Below are positions 1-9,727 of a DNA stretch of 64,000 nucleotides, in pieces. The notes beneath the pieces were generated by a model. The model was not told the origin of the DNA. It saw only the letters and a program-made list of their open reading frames with translations, and ran no database searches. A program made the translations under genes and the position numbers. The stretch comes from Segetibacter koreensis DSM 18137 (GTDB taxonomy: Bacteria; Bacteroidota; Bacteroidia; Chitinophagales; Chitinophagaceae). The stretch lies in assembly GCF_000374045.1 (NCBI RefSeq), contig NZ_KB893320.1, forward strand, positions 67,537-131,536, written 5' to 3'. Each line of letters starts with the position of its first letter. The stretch's first letter is position 1.

Positions 1-2
1 TG

Positions 3-1628
3 ATGAATGTACCCTTGAAAGAACGACGTGAAATTTTAAGATCTGTTGTACCGAAAGAAGGCATAATAAAGCTGAGTGAGAACTTTGAAGCAACAGGTAA
101 TGAATTTTTTGCTTTGGCAGAAAAAATGGGCCTTGAAGGAATAATGGCTAAAAAAGCCGACAGTTTCTATACTCCCGATTCACGTTCGAAAGAATGGCTG
201 AAGATAAAAACGGAAAAACACCAGGAATTGATCATTGGTGGTTATACTTGCAATGAAGGTTCACCAAAACCATTCAGTGCCTTGTTGTTGGGTTTATTTG
301 AAAATGGGGCATTTCATCATGTTACTCCTGTTGGTACCGGGTTTACTGTAAAAATGCAAAAGGAGATTGTAGAAAAACTAAAGCCATTGGTAATACAAAA
401 CTGTCCATTTATAGATGTTCCCGCTTTTAATAAACCATCCAGGTTTAGGCCAAATCCGCCTAACGCTACAGTAACGTGGGTAAAGCCTGAAATGGTTTGC
501 GAGATTAGCTATCGTGAAATGACTAAAGACGGAGCTATTCGTCATCCATCGTTCAAAGGCTTGCGCGAGGATAAAGATGCAAAAGATGTGGTTAGGGAAA
601 AGCCCGCTCCGGTTACAGAAATAGTGAATGAAGAAAATTCATTAGTTAGGAAAAAAGTTCTCGCAACCCCCGGAAAAGAAGAACGGAAAACATTATTAAA
701 CCCGGCAGAAGAATCACAGGTTAGAAACATTTGCGGGCATGATTTGAAGTTTACCAACCTAAGCAAGGTTTTTTGGCCGAAGGAAAATGTGACTAAAAGG
801 GACATGCTTAATTATTATTACCAGGTTGCTCCGTATATGCTTCCCTATGTGAAGGACAAACCGCAGACATTGAACAGGTATCCGAATGGAATTGAAGGGA
901 AAACTTTTTATCAGAAAGATGTAAAAGGTAAAGCGCCAGAATGGGTTAAGACCTTTCCTTATCACAGCTATACTGATGGCCGCGATAAAGAGTTTGCTGT
1001 AATAACTGATGAGGCTAGTTTGCTGTATGTTGCGGGGCTGGGTTGTATAGAAATTAACCCCTGGAGTAGCCGTACCGATAAGCCCGATAACCCTGACTGG
1101 TGCATTATAGATCTTGACCCGGATAAAAATACTTTTGAACAGGTGATAGAAACTGCATGTGTAACGAAACAGATTTTAGATGCTATTGAAGTTACTGCAT
1201 ATTGTAAAACTTCCGGCTCAACAGGATTGCATATTTATATTCCTTTTGGAGCAAAATACATATATGAAGATTCGAAAGAATTTGGACGATCTTTGGCAAA
1301 ACTGATACACGGACAATTGCCTGATTTTACAAGCATTGAGCGGAAAATTTCTGACAGGAAAGGCAAGATGTACATTGATTTTCTACAAAATCGTCCACAA
1401 GCTACTGTTGCTGGTCCTTATTCCTTGAGGCCAAAGCCTGGCGCCCCTGTTTCAATGCCTTTGCACTGGGAAGAAGTGAAGAAAGGCATGACTATTCAAA
1501 GCTTCAATATATTTAATGCAATCGACAAGATAAAAGAACAGGGAGATATTTTTAAAGGCGTGCTGGGCGAAGGAATTGATTTGCCAAAAGCATTAGAAAA
1601 CATTGAAACAAATTTTGGTGGCGGGTGA
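3..1628 (+). CDS. ligD: DNA ligase D, 3' part (ligase C-terminal region plus polymerase/primase domain); runs off the left edge
   Basis: This is the C-terminal 541 residues of an ATP-dependent ligase/primase of bacterial non-homologous end joining; the reading frame is open to the left edge, so the true start lies outside. The first ~190 residues carry the end of the nucleotidyltransferase core (EGIMAKK, motif IV; EWLKIK, motif V) and the OB fold ending near RHPSFKGLRED. A ~45-residue linker follows, then the LigD polymerase domain (~245-541), recognised by DLDP, the HIYIP-type motif and DFLQN. Ku, the usual partner, is not in the window. The gene is convergent with the cyclase gene on the other strand. 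Whether a phosphoesterase domain exists cannot be seen, because that part would lie outside. Confidence 0.93.
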   Translation: MNVPLKERREILRSVVPKEGIIKLSENFEATGNEFFALAEKMGLEGIMAKKADSFYTPDSRSKEWLKIKTEKHQELIIGGYTCNEGSPKPFSALLLGLFENGAFHHVTPVGTGFTVKMQKEIVEKLKPLVIQNCPFIDVPAFNKPSRFRPNPPNATVTWVKPEMVCEISYREMTKDGAIRHPSFKGLREDKDAKDVVREKPAPVTEIVNEENSLVRKKVLATPGKEERKTLLNPAEESQVRNICGHDLKFTNLSKVFWPKENVTKRDMLNYYYQVAPYMLPYVKDKPQTLNRYPNGIEGKTFYQKDVKGKAPEWVKTFPYHSYTDGRDKEFAVITDEASLLYVAGLGCIEINPWSSRTDKPDNPDWCIIDLDPDKNTFEQVIETACVTKQILDAIEVTAYCKTSGSTGLHIYIPFGAKYIYEDSKEFGRSLAKLIHGQLPDFTSIERKISDRKGKMYIDFLQNRPQATVAGPYSLRPKPGAPVSMPLHWEEVKKGMTIQSFNIFNAIDKIKEQGDIFKGVLGEGIDLPKALENIETNFGGG

Positions 1629-1646
1629 TCAAGAGCAATTAATAAT

Positions 1647-1729
1647 TAACAATGATGGATTAACGACACTAAGTGGAAATCTGTTGTTTTTCATTCTTCT
1701 TATTATTCACTGTTCCCTTTTCATTGTTA
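1647..1729. repeat. 9-bp inverted repeat between convergent ligD and cyclase genes
   Basis: TAACAATGA at 1647-1655 is matched by its exact reverse complement TCATTGTTA at 1721-1729, in the 113-bp gap between two convergent genes. The 65-nt loop makes a simple terminator unlikely. It may be the remnant of a dispersed AT-rich intergenic repeat. Low weight. Confidence 0.3.
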
Positions 1730-1741
1730 CGTGTTCATTAT

Positions 1742-2818
1742 TTAAATTTTTAAAGAAAATAATTCAATTCCCTGGTTTTTTCCTTTTAGCTCTATAATGC
1801 CAAGGCTTTCGCTTTGCCATTCTTTAAGATCTGCATTATCAAGAAAGTCTTTTGATACAATAAATTTTTGATTGAGCTCGCTGCAAGCGGTGCGTATACG
1901 TGCAGTGGTATTCATAGTATCCCCGCTCATAGCGATGTCTTTTTTTATGACTCCTATTTCTCCTACAGTCACATCGCCGGCATGTATGCCTACTCTAAAC
2001 TCGGGAGTTACGCCAAACCTTCTACGAAAATGTTCATTTCTTTTTTGCAGGTTTTTCCTGGCTTCTATTAAAGCTTCCATACATCTTTTTGTATTTCTTT
2101 TTTCAAGTGGCCACGACACAACCACTTCGTCTCCGACGTACTGGTATATATTGCCGCCATGTTCAATCAGGGCATTTGAGATCTGGTAAATGAACTCCCT
2201 GATGAATTTAAAATTCTGCTGGTGGCCGAGTTTTTCCGCAATAGGTGTAGAATCTTTTAAATCCATAAACATTACGACCCGCTTTTCAATTTTAGGCTGT
2301 AGATATTTACCTAAAAGAATGTCCATAAAGACTCCCGGTGAATACTTTTCATTTACCTCGATTATTAGCTGGGTAAGTACAAACAGCACCATCCAGTAAA
2401 GCATTTTTTGGGTTATCCAACGAATATCGGTTGCATCCTGTGCATATTTGTGCAAAGCATCAAAAACAGTATAATGAAGAGTCGCGATAATGTTAGCTGT
2501 ATGTATAATAAAATTGATGACATACGCAGCAACAAGTAAAATGCTGCTGCGATAAAAAAAGCTGACTGCTAACGGCCTGTTTCTAAACATGCGGCGTAGC
2601 TTAAAGATCAGGAGATAGCCAATACCCAGGCTCATAATAAACAACAGGAATGAACGAAGAGCAATGGCGGAAGCAAAGCTATAATAAGTGGGTTCCGGGC
2701 GGGTAAGTACCATTATCAGGTCAATTATCGTCCAGCAAACGGAAATATAAAATATAAGTAAAAATCTATACCTGCTTACAAAACTAAAGTTGAATAAATT
2801 TCTAAAAGGAAGTTTCAT
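1742..2818 (-). CDS. Membrane class III adenylate/guanylate cyclase-like protein
   Basis: A 358-residue protein with about five hydrophobic helices in residues ~10-160, followed by a cytoplasmic class III nucleotide cyclase domain (~180-355). Both metal-binding aspartates are present (MDLKDST and YVGDE), as is the Asn/Arg pair of the transition-state motif (NTTAR). The Lys that usually helps select purines just before the GD motif is Gln (YQYVGD), so the product nucleotide cannot be told from sequence. It starts 3 bp after the HD-PycTM gene stops, so the two are almost certainly cotranscribed. It could be an ordinary membrane cAMP cyclase or the signal generator for the neighbouring PycTM protein; canonical Pycsar cyclases are usually soluble, which argues for caution. 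Confidence 0.85.
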   Translation of the reverse strand: MKLPFRNLFNFSFVSRYRFLLIFYISVCWTIIDLIMVLTRPEPTYYSFASAIALRSFLLFIMSLGIGYLLIFKLRRMFRNRPLAVSFFYRSSILLVAAYVINFIIHTANIIATLHYTVFDALHKYAQDATDIRWITQKMLYWMVLFVLTQLIIEVNEKYSPGVFMDILLGKYLQPKIEKRVVMFMDLKDSTPIAEKLGHQQNFKFIREFIYQISNALIEHGGNIYQYVGDEVVVSWPLEKRNTKRCMEALIEARKNLQKRNEHFRRRFGVTPEFRVGIHAGDVTVGEIGVIKKDIAMSGDTMNTTARIRTACSELNQKFIVSKDFLDNADLKEWQSESLGIIELKGKNQGIELFSLKI

Positions 2819-2821
2819 ATA

Positions 2822-4045
2822 TTAAAGAGGAGTTCCCTGTGCATTTGTAATTACTCCATCTGCACTATGGCTAAAGATAGCTGCAATGGCAAATGCAATG
2901 ACAGAAATTATTATTCCAACCATAAAAATATTGTAAGCCCAGCGTATAAGCCTGTACTTTCGTGCAAGAACAACGCCCAGCTGGTATATATCTTTTACCA
3001 AAGAACCGTACAAATATTCGGAATCTACCATCATTTTAGACATAGCCTTTTCGTACTCTTCCATACTGCTTTTATAAAAATTGCCAAAAAACAGCAGGTT
3101 GGTTTTTTTATTATCTATGTCTTCGTCGCTAAACGTACCGAGGCTTACTTTAGGCCGTGTGGCCAGTATAGCAACTACAATTGTACAAACAGAAGATGTA
3201 AGAAAAATTACGGTAGGAATGGTTAAATAAGTGTCGACTTGTAACCGCCGAAGCAGCACAGACAATATAACGGAGATAATAATCGCATTTACTGATATAA
3301 GTATATTGGCTTTACCGTCTGCCATATCACTTAACTTCATATGGTTTTCTGAAGTAAGCCGCAGCATGGTTTGTATACCCTTTGTAGTTAAATTATTAGT
3401 TGCTTTCACTGCTTCTTTGTCTATAACAGCAGGTGTGGTATCATCCTTGTTTTCTTCAATATTTTTCTTCAGTTTTTTGATATTCTTTTTTTTACTTTCC
3501 ATTAATGTTTCTTTGCAGTACGAGGTGTAGTATTCGTGATGTCGTAGAAATTTCAAGGCTTTTTTATTCCAGTCCTGCATACTCATATAGCCGTTGCGTA
3601 ATGTGTGCTCTTTATATACCAGGTAATTTGTCGTATTAAATTCTTTGGTTCCCAGGTTGTAGGTGTCGGCGTCTGCTATTATCTGCTGCAATAGATTTAA
3701 GGGCTTTACATCTGCTTTAGTTGCCATGATGCATTCTTCAATACTTTTGATCAAATCCACTTCCCCTGGATATTCCTTCATGAAATCTTTCATCAATTCC
3801 ACACTCTTTTCTTCGTGCACTGCAGGTTCTGCTGCCAGGTAGCCTGTATCGTGAAACCATGCTGCTATATATACAATCAGCACATCGGTATCTATAAGAT
3901 TATAATGTCCTGCAATTTCCTTCACTCTGCTTACTACCTTTTGAGTGTGTTGAAGATTATGATAAACAAGTTTAGGATCGTGCGACTGTGCAAACATGTC
4001 TGATACATATGTCTCCACTTTTTTATAAATATTGTTATAGTCCAT
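2822..4045 (-). CDS. HD-domain protein with C-terminal PycTM (Pycsar effector-like) membrane domain
   Basis: 407 residues. Residues ~1-190 form an HD-superfamily metal-dependent phosphohydrolase domain, with YHNLQHT, then WFHDTGY (the HD pair) and a downstream IADADTYNLG aspartate motif. After a Lys-rich linker, residues ~225-395 match the Pycsar transmembrane effector family: an ENHMKLSDMADGKAN signature, two helices, then a second hairpin near the C-terminus (~365-390). In known Pycsar antiphage systems the PycTM domain is triggered by cCMP or cUMP and damages the membrane. Here it is fused to a putative nucleotide hydrolase and is followed 3 bp later by a class III cyclase. The operon context suggests cyclic-nucleotide sensing or turnover; defence is possible but unproven. 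Confidence 0.82.
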   Translation of the reverse strand: MDYNNIYKKVETYVSDMFAQSHDPKLVYHNLQHTQKVVSRVKEIAGHYNLIDTDVLIVYIAAWFHDTGYLAAEPAVHEEKSVELMKDFMKEYPGEVDLIKSIEECIMATKADVKPLNLLQQIIADADTYNLGTKEFNTTNYLVYKEHTLRNGYMSMQDWNKKALKFLRHHEYYTSYCKETLMESKKKNIKKLKKNIEENKDDTTPAVIDKEAVKATNNLTTKGIQTMLRLTSENHMKLSDMADGKANILISVNAIIISVILSVLLRRLQVDTYLTIPTVIFLTSSVCTIVVAILATRPKVSLGTFSDEDIDNKKTNLLFFGNFYKSSMEEYEKAMSKMMVDSEYLYGSLVKDIYQLGVVLARKYRLIRWAYNIFMVGIIISVIAFAIAAIFSHSADGVITNAQGTPL

Positions 4046-4054
4046 GAGATTGTT

Positions 4055-7000
4055 TTAAAATGTCAGGTTGAATTTAGTGCCAATTGAGATATTCAACAAA
4101 GTCTCTTCTTCAGAAAAGCCAACGGTTGCAGACATAATTACCATATTAAAAGGTGAATAATACAATCCGCCACCAAAGGCGTTGTGCCATTTATTGCTAT
4201 TCTGATCTTTAGCCCAAACCCGGCCAATATCGTCAAAAGCAATGATGCCAACAGAACCAGGGAAAATAGAAGATTTGGAATCAAATAATTTTATAAGAAG
4301 GCTTAGACTGCCATAAGCAACAGAGGAGCCTGAAAAACGGTTTTTTCTGAATCCCCTTAAAAAATTATTTTGCCCGAGATTCATAGCCTGGAAGTATTCG
4401 TAATCTTTACTAAAAATATGGCCTGCGCCCAGGCGAAGAACACTCACCACCCCGGCCGGGTCGGTAAGGCTTGAATAAACAGTCATATCAGAAGTGAATG
4501 ATGTTAATGCCCTGCTGTTTTTATTCATACCTGCTAAAGCAGAAAATTCTGTATTCCATAAGATGCCGCGGGTTGGCAAAAACTCACTGTTAACATTATT
4601 TATTTGCACTGCCAGTTTGCCTCCTGCGTACACCTTTGTCTTATATACATTTACAGAATCTAGACCTACAAGTGAAGGCATGCTTAAAATCTTATTTTCA
4701 TTGTCTTTTAAATGATTCCAGTAATTATAAAATGAGGGCCCGGCTGATATTGAAACAATATTGGCTAAACGACGACGAAGCATTACATCGGCATAAGCAT
4801 AATTATAACGCACACGGTAGTATTCAATTTCCTTTGTGTCTTGTATTTTGGTGAAATTTCCTAAGCCGAAAAAGTTGTTAAGTGCAGGTTTACCTAACTC
4901 GCCATCAGCAACAATATCATTTTTACCAATAACGTGGTTAAACTCACCTTGGTAAAACACTTTGTACGCACCACTGGTTAGGGCATATAACGAACTTAAT
5001 TTTTGAAGGGTAGAATAAGGCTCTTTTCTGAAACCATATGTTTTTCTATAAAAACCTACTCCTGCCATCAGCCCGTCTTCTGCATTGTAACCTAGGTTTA
5101 GATTAGGAAAACTGTATTTATCATATTTAAAACCTGTAGTGCTATACTTATTTACTTCCGGATCATCTTCAAATTTATTAATAGTCTGACTCGTATTCTT
5201 AATAAGGTTATTTTCTTTTGTAAAATCGTACACGTAATTCTTTATCCTGCCATTAATATTGAAAGTGTCGTTTCCTTTTCCACCAATAATTCTAAGTGTA
5301 ATCGGTGACTTTACTTTTTTATCAATTTCGAAAACATCATCTCCGTTAAGCCCGTATAGATCTATTTCTTTTGTCACCGAAGGTTCAAAAATCCTGCTAT
5401 AAATTAAAGAGGCAGAGTCGGTCTTATCCGTTTTTTTGTACACCCTTACTTTTAAATTTTTACCGGCAGATTCCACTTTAAAAAATTCATTTTTGTTACT
5501 GCCTGTAATGTTTACCTGCCTTGATAAAAATTTATAGTATTTCATTCCTTCTTTGGGTAAGTCGTCTCTGCGGCTTTTTAGTTTTGCGCTTAATTCTTTA
5601 CCATCTAACGCATATATTTCGTGAGGCAGATTTTTAACTGCTTTGTCAATAACATTATCAGGCAGGCTTGCTCTAAAAGTTGAAATAGTTTTCTTCCAGG
5701 TGGAAGAATCAAGACCGGTAAGAAAAGTTCTGTCTAAATCTTTTGCCCAGTATGCCAGCCACTTAATGGAAGGGATATGCTTTTTAAACCCTTTGAGGAA
5801 AGGAATTGAATTTTGCGTTGCATATTTCACCAGCAATCCGTTAGAATAAGAAAATGCCTGGTCCCTGTCTCGTGGAATGGGGTAATACAATTTTCCTTCG
5901 CCCGTATCTTTTTCAGCAAACCGCCACTGATCAAAGTGCCTGTCCCAATCTGCTATTAAAAAATCGAGTAAGCGTGCACGGAGAAAAGCCTTTTGATCAA
6001 CGTGATTGTCGTTATCATCCAGTAGCTTGTTTACCAGTTTTTGCTCGCTTTTGGTGTCTTCACCATGTGGCGTAGGTTCTTTTTGCTCGAGAAGGCAAAC
6101 GCTATTTGCAAAAAAAGGTCGGTAAATGCCCAAAGCCTGGTCATTAGGAACAAAATAGATTTTAGGAGAGGCTGCTACTACATTTACTGCTTTTGCCAAA
6201 GTGGGAACAATTAATGGAGAATAGGGATGGGCCGATGAGATGAAATCTTGCAGGTAATCTTCTGCTGCACTTCCCTGCACACCTTGCGGAAGTATTTTTG
6301 TAATATCTTTATTGATGGTTCGCAAGCTCCATTCTTTTCCATCTTTATCTTTTAATTTAAGTGACTTTGTCTGGTGGCCACCACCAAGGCCTGTTATTGT
6401 AAATCCACCCAATTCTTCATTCACCCGAAACACTTTTAGCTTTACAAGTGTTGCCCAAACATCTCTGTAATTACTTCCGTTTAAAAATTTCTGCAATCTA
6501 GATACCCTGGCATATTTAGCATTTGCCGATATGGTTATACTGTCTGCTGAGTAAGGTACATACACTATTGGAATAGTATCTTCTGATGCGGGTACAGGTA
6601 TTTTTGAAAAATCAAGTACGGGGCTGTTAAAAGCTTTCCTGATAGAATCGCTAACTGTATAAAAAGTTACATCTACCTTTTTTTGCTTAAATATATCAAG
6701 AACTGCAAAACCGTTTAAGTCGGAAGTGAAGGGAGCTTTTTTGTTGGGAGATACGCGGGTACTTTTTGTGCCGCTTCCGCTGATGATATAGTTGTAGCTA
6801 CTGTCTTTAATATATTCCAGGTTGTGTTCGTGTCCGGAAACAAAAATAACATTTGGGTGTGCCTTTGCTACTTTTTGCACATCATGTATCATATTAGCGT
6901 AGGCAGGATGCGACAGATCTTGTGGAAGACCAAAAACACCGCGGGCTATCGGGTATATAGAACCTATTACCGGCAGTGGAACATACAAGTTCGGCTTCCA

Positions 7001-7696
7001 GTCGGTAAGAGGAAAAATGTGCTGTTTCAAAGTAAAATAACCGCCATGAATACCATAACTTTTAAAAGGATGATGACAGGCAAGTATTACCAGCTTTTTT
7101 GAATTTTTTGAAAGAATATCTTCAATTTGATTCAGCACTTCCAGTTTGGTTTTATACGGGCAATCCGATTCTACGCCGGGTTTGTCGTACGGATGGATCC
7201 ACCATTGGCTGTCAAAAATGATCATGACAACATCCTTACTAAGTTCTACTTCTACCGGGCCGCCACATCCGTCTTCGGGATAAAATTTTACATTTTTTCC
7301 TCCTTTTTGATCTACATATTGTTGTTCCCGTATTATAGCATCCCATCCTCCTTTTCCTGCCCGGTCCCAATCGTGATTGCCAGGAATAAAATAAACCTTT
7401 GCATCTGTTCCGGAAGCAATTGCTATTTGCGTATCTAACACGCTTTTTCTGATATCATAATTAAAACTTTGTTCATCAGGCAATCCTGTTGTATAAAGAT
7501 TGTCACCTAAATATAAAATTGTTGTTTTATTGTCCAATTTGGTTGTTTTCCTCACTGCATCTATTACCGGGTGTCTTCCATTTTTAAAATCACCTGCATC
7601 GCCGATAAGTATAAGTCTTGCCTGTAAACTATCATTTTGTGAATAACCATTTATCCTTATTAATATCAATAGAAGAAGTGCACTAACCTTTATCAT
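4055..7696 (-). CDS. Calcineurin-like metallophosphatase fused to an outer-membrane Omp85-like beta-barrel
   Basis: 1213 residues with an N-terminal signal peptide (cleavage near GYSQ). Residues ~25-330 are a calcineurin-like phosphoesterase, with GDAGD, LGDN, GNHDW, CHHPF and SGHEHN metal ligands. The middle (~380-830) is a long conserved region of unknown function. The last ~350 residues look like a C-terminal surface-antigen (Omp85/BamA type) barrel ending in a terminal Phe (KFNLTF), the usual outer-membrane assembly signal. The enzyme part would lie in the periplasm or at the cell surface. Its start overlaps the upstream lipoprotein gene by 14 bp and its stop is 9 bp from the HD-PycTM start, so it is part of the same operon. 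Substrate unknown. Confidence 0.88.
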   Translation of the reverse strand: MIKVSALLLLILIRINGYSQNDSLQARLILIGDAGDFKNGRHPVIDAVRKTTKLDNKTTILYLGDNLYTTGLPDEQSFNYDIRKSVLDTQIAIASGTDAKVYFIPGNHDWDRAGKGGWDAIIREQQYVDQKGGKNVKFYPEDGCGGPVEVELSKDVVMIIFDSQWWIHPYDKPGVESDCPYKTKLEVLNQIEDILSKNSKKLVILACHHPFKSYGIHGGYFTLKQHIFPLTDWKPNLYVPLPVIGSIYPIARGVFGLPQDLSHPAYANMIHDVQKVAKAHPNVIFVSGHEHNLEYIKDSSYNYIISGSGTKSTRVSPNKKAPFTSDLNGFAVLDIFKQKKVDVTFYTVSDSIRKAFNSPVLDFSKIPVPASEDTIPIVYVPYSADSITISANAKYARVSRLQKFLNGSNYRDVWATLVKLKVFRVNEELGGFTITGLGGGHQTKSLKLKDKDGKEWSLRTINKDITKILPQGVQGSAAEDYLQDFISSAHPYSPLIVPTLAKAVNVVAASPKIYFVPNDQALGIYRPFFANSVCLLEQKEPTPHGEDTKSEQKLVNKLLDDNDNHVDQKAFLRARLLDFLIADWDRHFDQWRFAEKDTGEGKLYYPIPRDRDQAFSYSNGLLVKYATQNSIPFLKGFKKHIPSIKWLAYWAKDLDRTFLTGLDSSTWKKTISTFRASLPDNVIDKAVKNLPHEIYALDGKELSAKLKSRRDDLPKEGMKYYKFLSRQVNITGSNKNEFFKVESAGKNLKVRVYKKTDKTDSASLIYSRIFEPSVTKEIDLYGLNGDDVFEIDKKVKSPITLRIIGGKGNDTFNINGRIKNYVYDFTKENNLIKNTSQTINKFEDDPEVNKYSTTGFKYDKYSFPNLNLGYNAEDGLMAGVGFYRKTYGFRKEPYSTLQKLSSLYALTSGAYKVFYQGEFNHVIGKNDIVADGELGKPALNNFFGLGNFTKIQDTKEIEYYRVRYNYAYADVMLRRRLANIVSISAGPSFYNYWNHLKDNENKILSMPSLVGLDSVNVYKTKVYAGGKLAVQINNVNSEFLPTRGILWNTEFSALAGMNKNSRALTSFTSDMTVYSSLTDPAGVVSVLRLGAGHIFSKDYEYFQAMNLGQNNFLRGFRKNRFSGSSVAYGSLSLLIKLFDSKSSIFPGSVGIIAFDDIGRVWAKDQNSNKWHNAFGGGLYYSPFNMVIMSATVGFSEEETLLNISIGTKFNLTF

Positions 7697-8546
7697 GAAG
7701 AAATGGTTTGTATTTAAATATTAAAATATTAGGCGCACCAAGATCTGCTGCCTCATTAGAAACTATCAAATCGCCGGCGGGAGTAAACGTGATTCCTTCA
7801 GGTTGTTTAAACAGCCTGGGATCCAGTTCATAAACATCCTTTATTTTTCCTGAATGGTTAGCAATGACAAGCAGTTTATTAACAGATGAAATTATATAAA
7901 CATCTTTGGTTAAAGGGTGAACCGCGGCTGCCGAAGGACTAAATTTTATTTTATCAACACCTATCTCTTCTGCAATATCATCAGTATTTATAGTAAAAAA
8001 AGGCGTATCTGAAAAAGTGTGATTACCCGGATCAAATGCATATGCAGAAGTACTTTTGCTGCTATCAGATGCACAGTTTTTACAAAGTACTATTATCTTT
8101 TTTGGGGATGGGTCATAATAGAGGGTTTCAAATTCATTATCACCCTGAAGAGAAATGGAGAAACCTGACGATTGCAAAGAGTCTTTGGATAAAAAAGTGA
8201 AAGCTTTCACATGACCATTGCTTTGTAAAGCATAAAAAGTACTGTCGTAAAGTAATATATCTTCATAATCCGCTTCCCCTGAGAATTTCCATTTTTTAAC
8301 CTGTACCTGCTTTCTTATGTATATTTTGTATAAAACACCCTCTTCATCGTCTACCGCAAAAATGCTGGTATCTTTAGGATAATAATTAATTCCGGAAATT
8401 TCATCAAGGTTTGTTTTTAAATGTATCATTACCGGATTTGTAAGATCATAACCGGGCAATGAAGGATAAGTATCGGTCTCTTTCTTCTTAATACAGGCAG
8501 CAAATAGAAAAAGGGAAAAGCTAAGCAGCAATTTTCTGGTTATCAT
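7683..8546 (-). CDS. Lipoprotein with SdiA-regulated-like beta-propeller
   Basis: I choose the ATG at 8546 because it opens directly on a lipoprotein signal (MITRKLLLSF...FAAC), giving 287 residues; a longer frame starting at 8591 would place 15 extra residues before the signal. The mature part has repeated propeller-like strands (EISGINYYP, AVDDEEGVLYKI, KQPEGITFTPAGDLIVSNE) resembling SdiA-regulated/NHL-like periplasmic proteins that bind ligands or metal. It is the first gene of the four-gene minus-strand operon and its 3' end overlaps the phosphatase gene by 14 bp, implying translational coupling. Role unknown. Confidence 0.75.
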   Translation of the reverse strand: MITRKLLLSFSLFLFAACIKKKETDTYPSLPGYDLTNPVMIHLKTNLDEISGINYYPKDTSIFAVDDEEGVLYKIYIRKQVQVKKWKFSGEADYEDILLYDSTFYALQSNGHVKAFTFLSKDSLQSSGFSISLQGDNEFETLYYDPSPKKIIVLCKNCASDSSKSTSAYAFDPGNHTFSDTPFFTINTDDIAEEIGVDKIKFSPSAAAVHPLTKDVYIISSVNKLLVIANHSGKIKDVYELDPRLFKQPEGITFTPAGDLIVSNEAADLGAPNILIFKYKPFLHDKG

Positions 8547-8987
8547 GGATGAATGGAAAAACTTTTGAGCCGATAAAATTAATAATTGCATAAGGGTAAA
8601 TCAAAACTATTTGCTACATTCCTACTCCGTGTTATGCTAACTGTTAAGGCAAGCAATAAATTCTGCAATATTTATACCATTTAAAAAGCTTTGCAATGAG
8701 CTGAAAAATAAATGGAAAGAAAGTAAAAAACATGCAACTTCATTTGTAAAAAGTATCTTTCCTGGCAATTGCTTTTTATCCTGCATATGTTATTCGTCGT
8801 GCTACATAGCTAAAGAGCGTCAGCGGTATTTTTTTATGATAGAAAAGTAATAAGGTTAGCAAATAAATTACCACTTATCCTTTCAGAACCGTGGGTATGA
8901 ATGTTCTTATTGCCATTTATCCAAAAATTATCATTAATTGTAACCTATATTATCTTCCTGCGTTATACCTGAAAACAACTGTCAATT
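8547..8987. other. Divergent intergenic region, no gene
   Basis: About 440 bp between the start of the minus-strand phosphatase/PycTM operon and the plus-strand GIN-domain gene. It must hold both promoters. It is AT-rich; no convincing ORF, RNA gene or inverted repeat was seen. Confidence 0.5.
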
Positions 8988-9707
8988 ATGAAAAAATTAC
9001 TCTTATCATTATTTACTTTCATTACTGTTTGCAGCTTTGCACAATGGGAAACTATAACCGGAAACGGAAATGTAAAAAAAGAAACGCGTGAAGTAACGGG
9101 GTTTACCGGTGTGGCATTATCAGGTAATATGAATGTTCAATTAGCTTACGGAACTTCTAACACCATAACTGTTGAAGGCGATGAAAATCTTTTGCCATAC
9201 ATTGAGACAAAGGTGCAGGATGGCGTGTTGCAGGTAAAAACAAAGAATAGAACGGGCCTTAAAACTAAAAGCAAATTAATGGTATATGTCAGTTTAACAA
9301 AAGTTACAGAGTTAAAGGTCAGCGGAAGTGGAAACATTACAGGCAATGGCGAATTTACCAACGATGGTAAAACAAATATTGCGGTATCGGGTTCGGGAAA
9401 TATAAACGTTGGAATGAATTCTTTTAACGAAACCAAGATTGCTGTTTCCGGTAGTGGCAATGTTACGCTTAAAGGAAAGAGTACGAATAATATAGATGCG
9501 ACTATCAGTGGCAGCGGAAATATTGATTGCAGTGATGTTGCCTGCAACGATGTATTTGCACATGTAAGCGGCAGCGGAAATATAAAGGTATATGCCAATA
9601 GAAGTATCGACGCGAAAGTAAGTGGCAGCGGAAATATTTACTATAAGGGTTCGGCCACAAACATTAATTTAAAATCTTCTGGCAGCGGAAAGATTATAAA
9701 GTCATAA
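8988..9707 (+). CDS. Secreted GIN-domain (DUF2807) protein with SGSGN repeats
   Basis: 239 residues with a signal peptide (MKKLLLSLFTF...SFAQ). The mature protein is a DUF2807 / head GIN domain: seven turns each carrying an SGSGN/K motif at roughly 15-25-residue spacing, the pattern of a right-handed beta-helix. Such proteins are common in the Bacteroidota envelope and are annotated as putative autotransporter adhesins, but their function is not established. It is monocistronic, ended by a strong intrinsic terminator at 9728-9769. Confidence 0.88.
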   Translation: MKKLLLSLFTFITVCSFAQWETITGNGNVKKETREVTGFTGVALSGNMNVQLAYGTSNTITVEGDENLLPYIETKVQDGVLQVKTKNRTGLKTKSKLMVYVSLTKVTELKVSGSGNITGNGEFTNDGKTNIAVSGSGNINVGMNSFNETKIAVSGSGNVTLKGKSTNNIDATISGSGNIDCSDVACNDVFAHVSGSGNIKVYANRSIDAKVSGSGNIYYKGSATNINLKSSGSGKIIKS

Positions 9708-9727
9708 AAAGCGTGTTATTTGTTTAG

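Noticed and set aside
1603-1797. 64-residue plus-strand frame overlapping the ligD 3' end
   Set aside because: It starts inside ligD, crosses the convergent gap and ends inside the cyclase gene; its hydrophobicity comes from AT-rich DNA.
9146-9598. Long antisense frames opposite the GIN-domain gene
   Set aside because: They mirror the repeated SGSGN codons on the other strand; the sense frame has a signal peptide and known fold.
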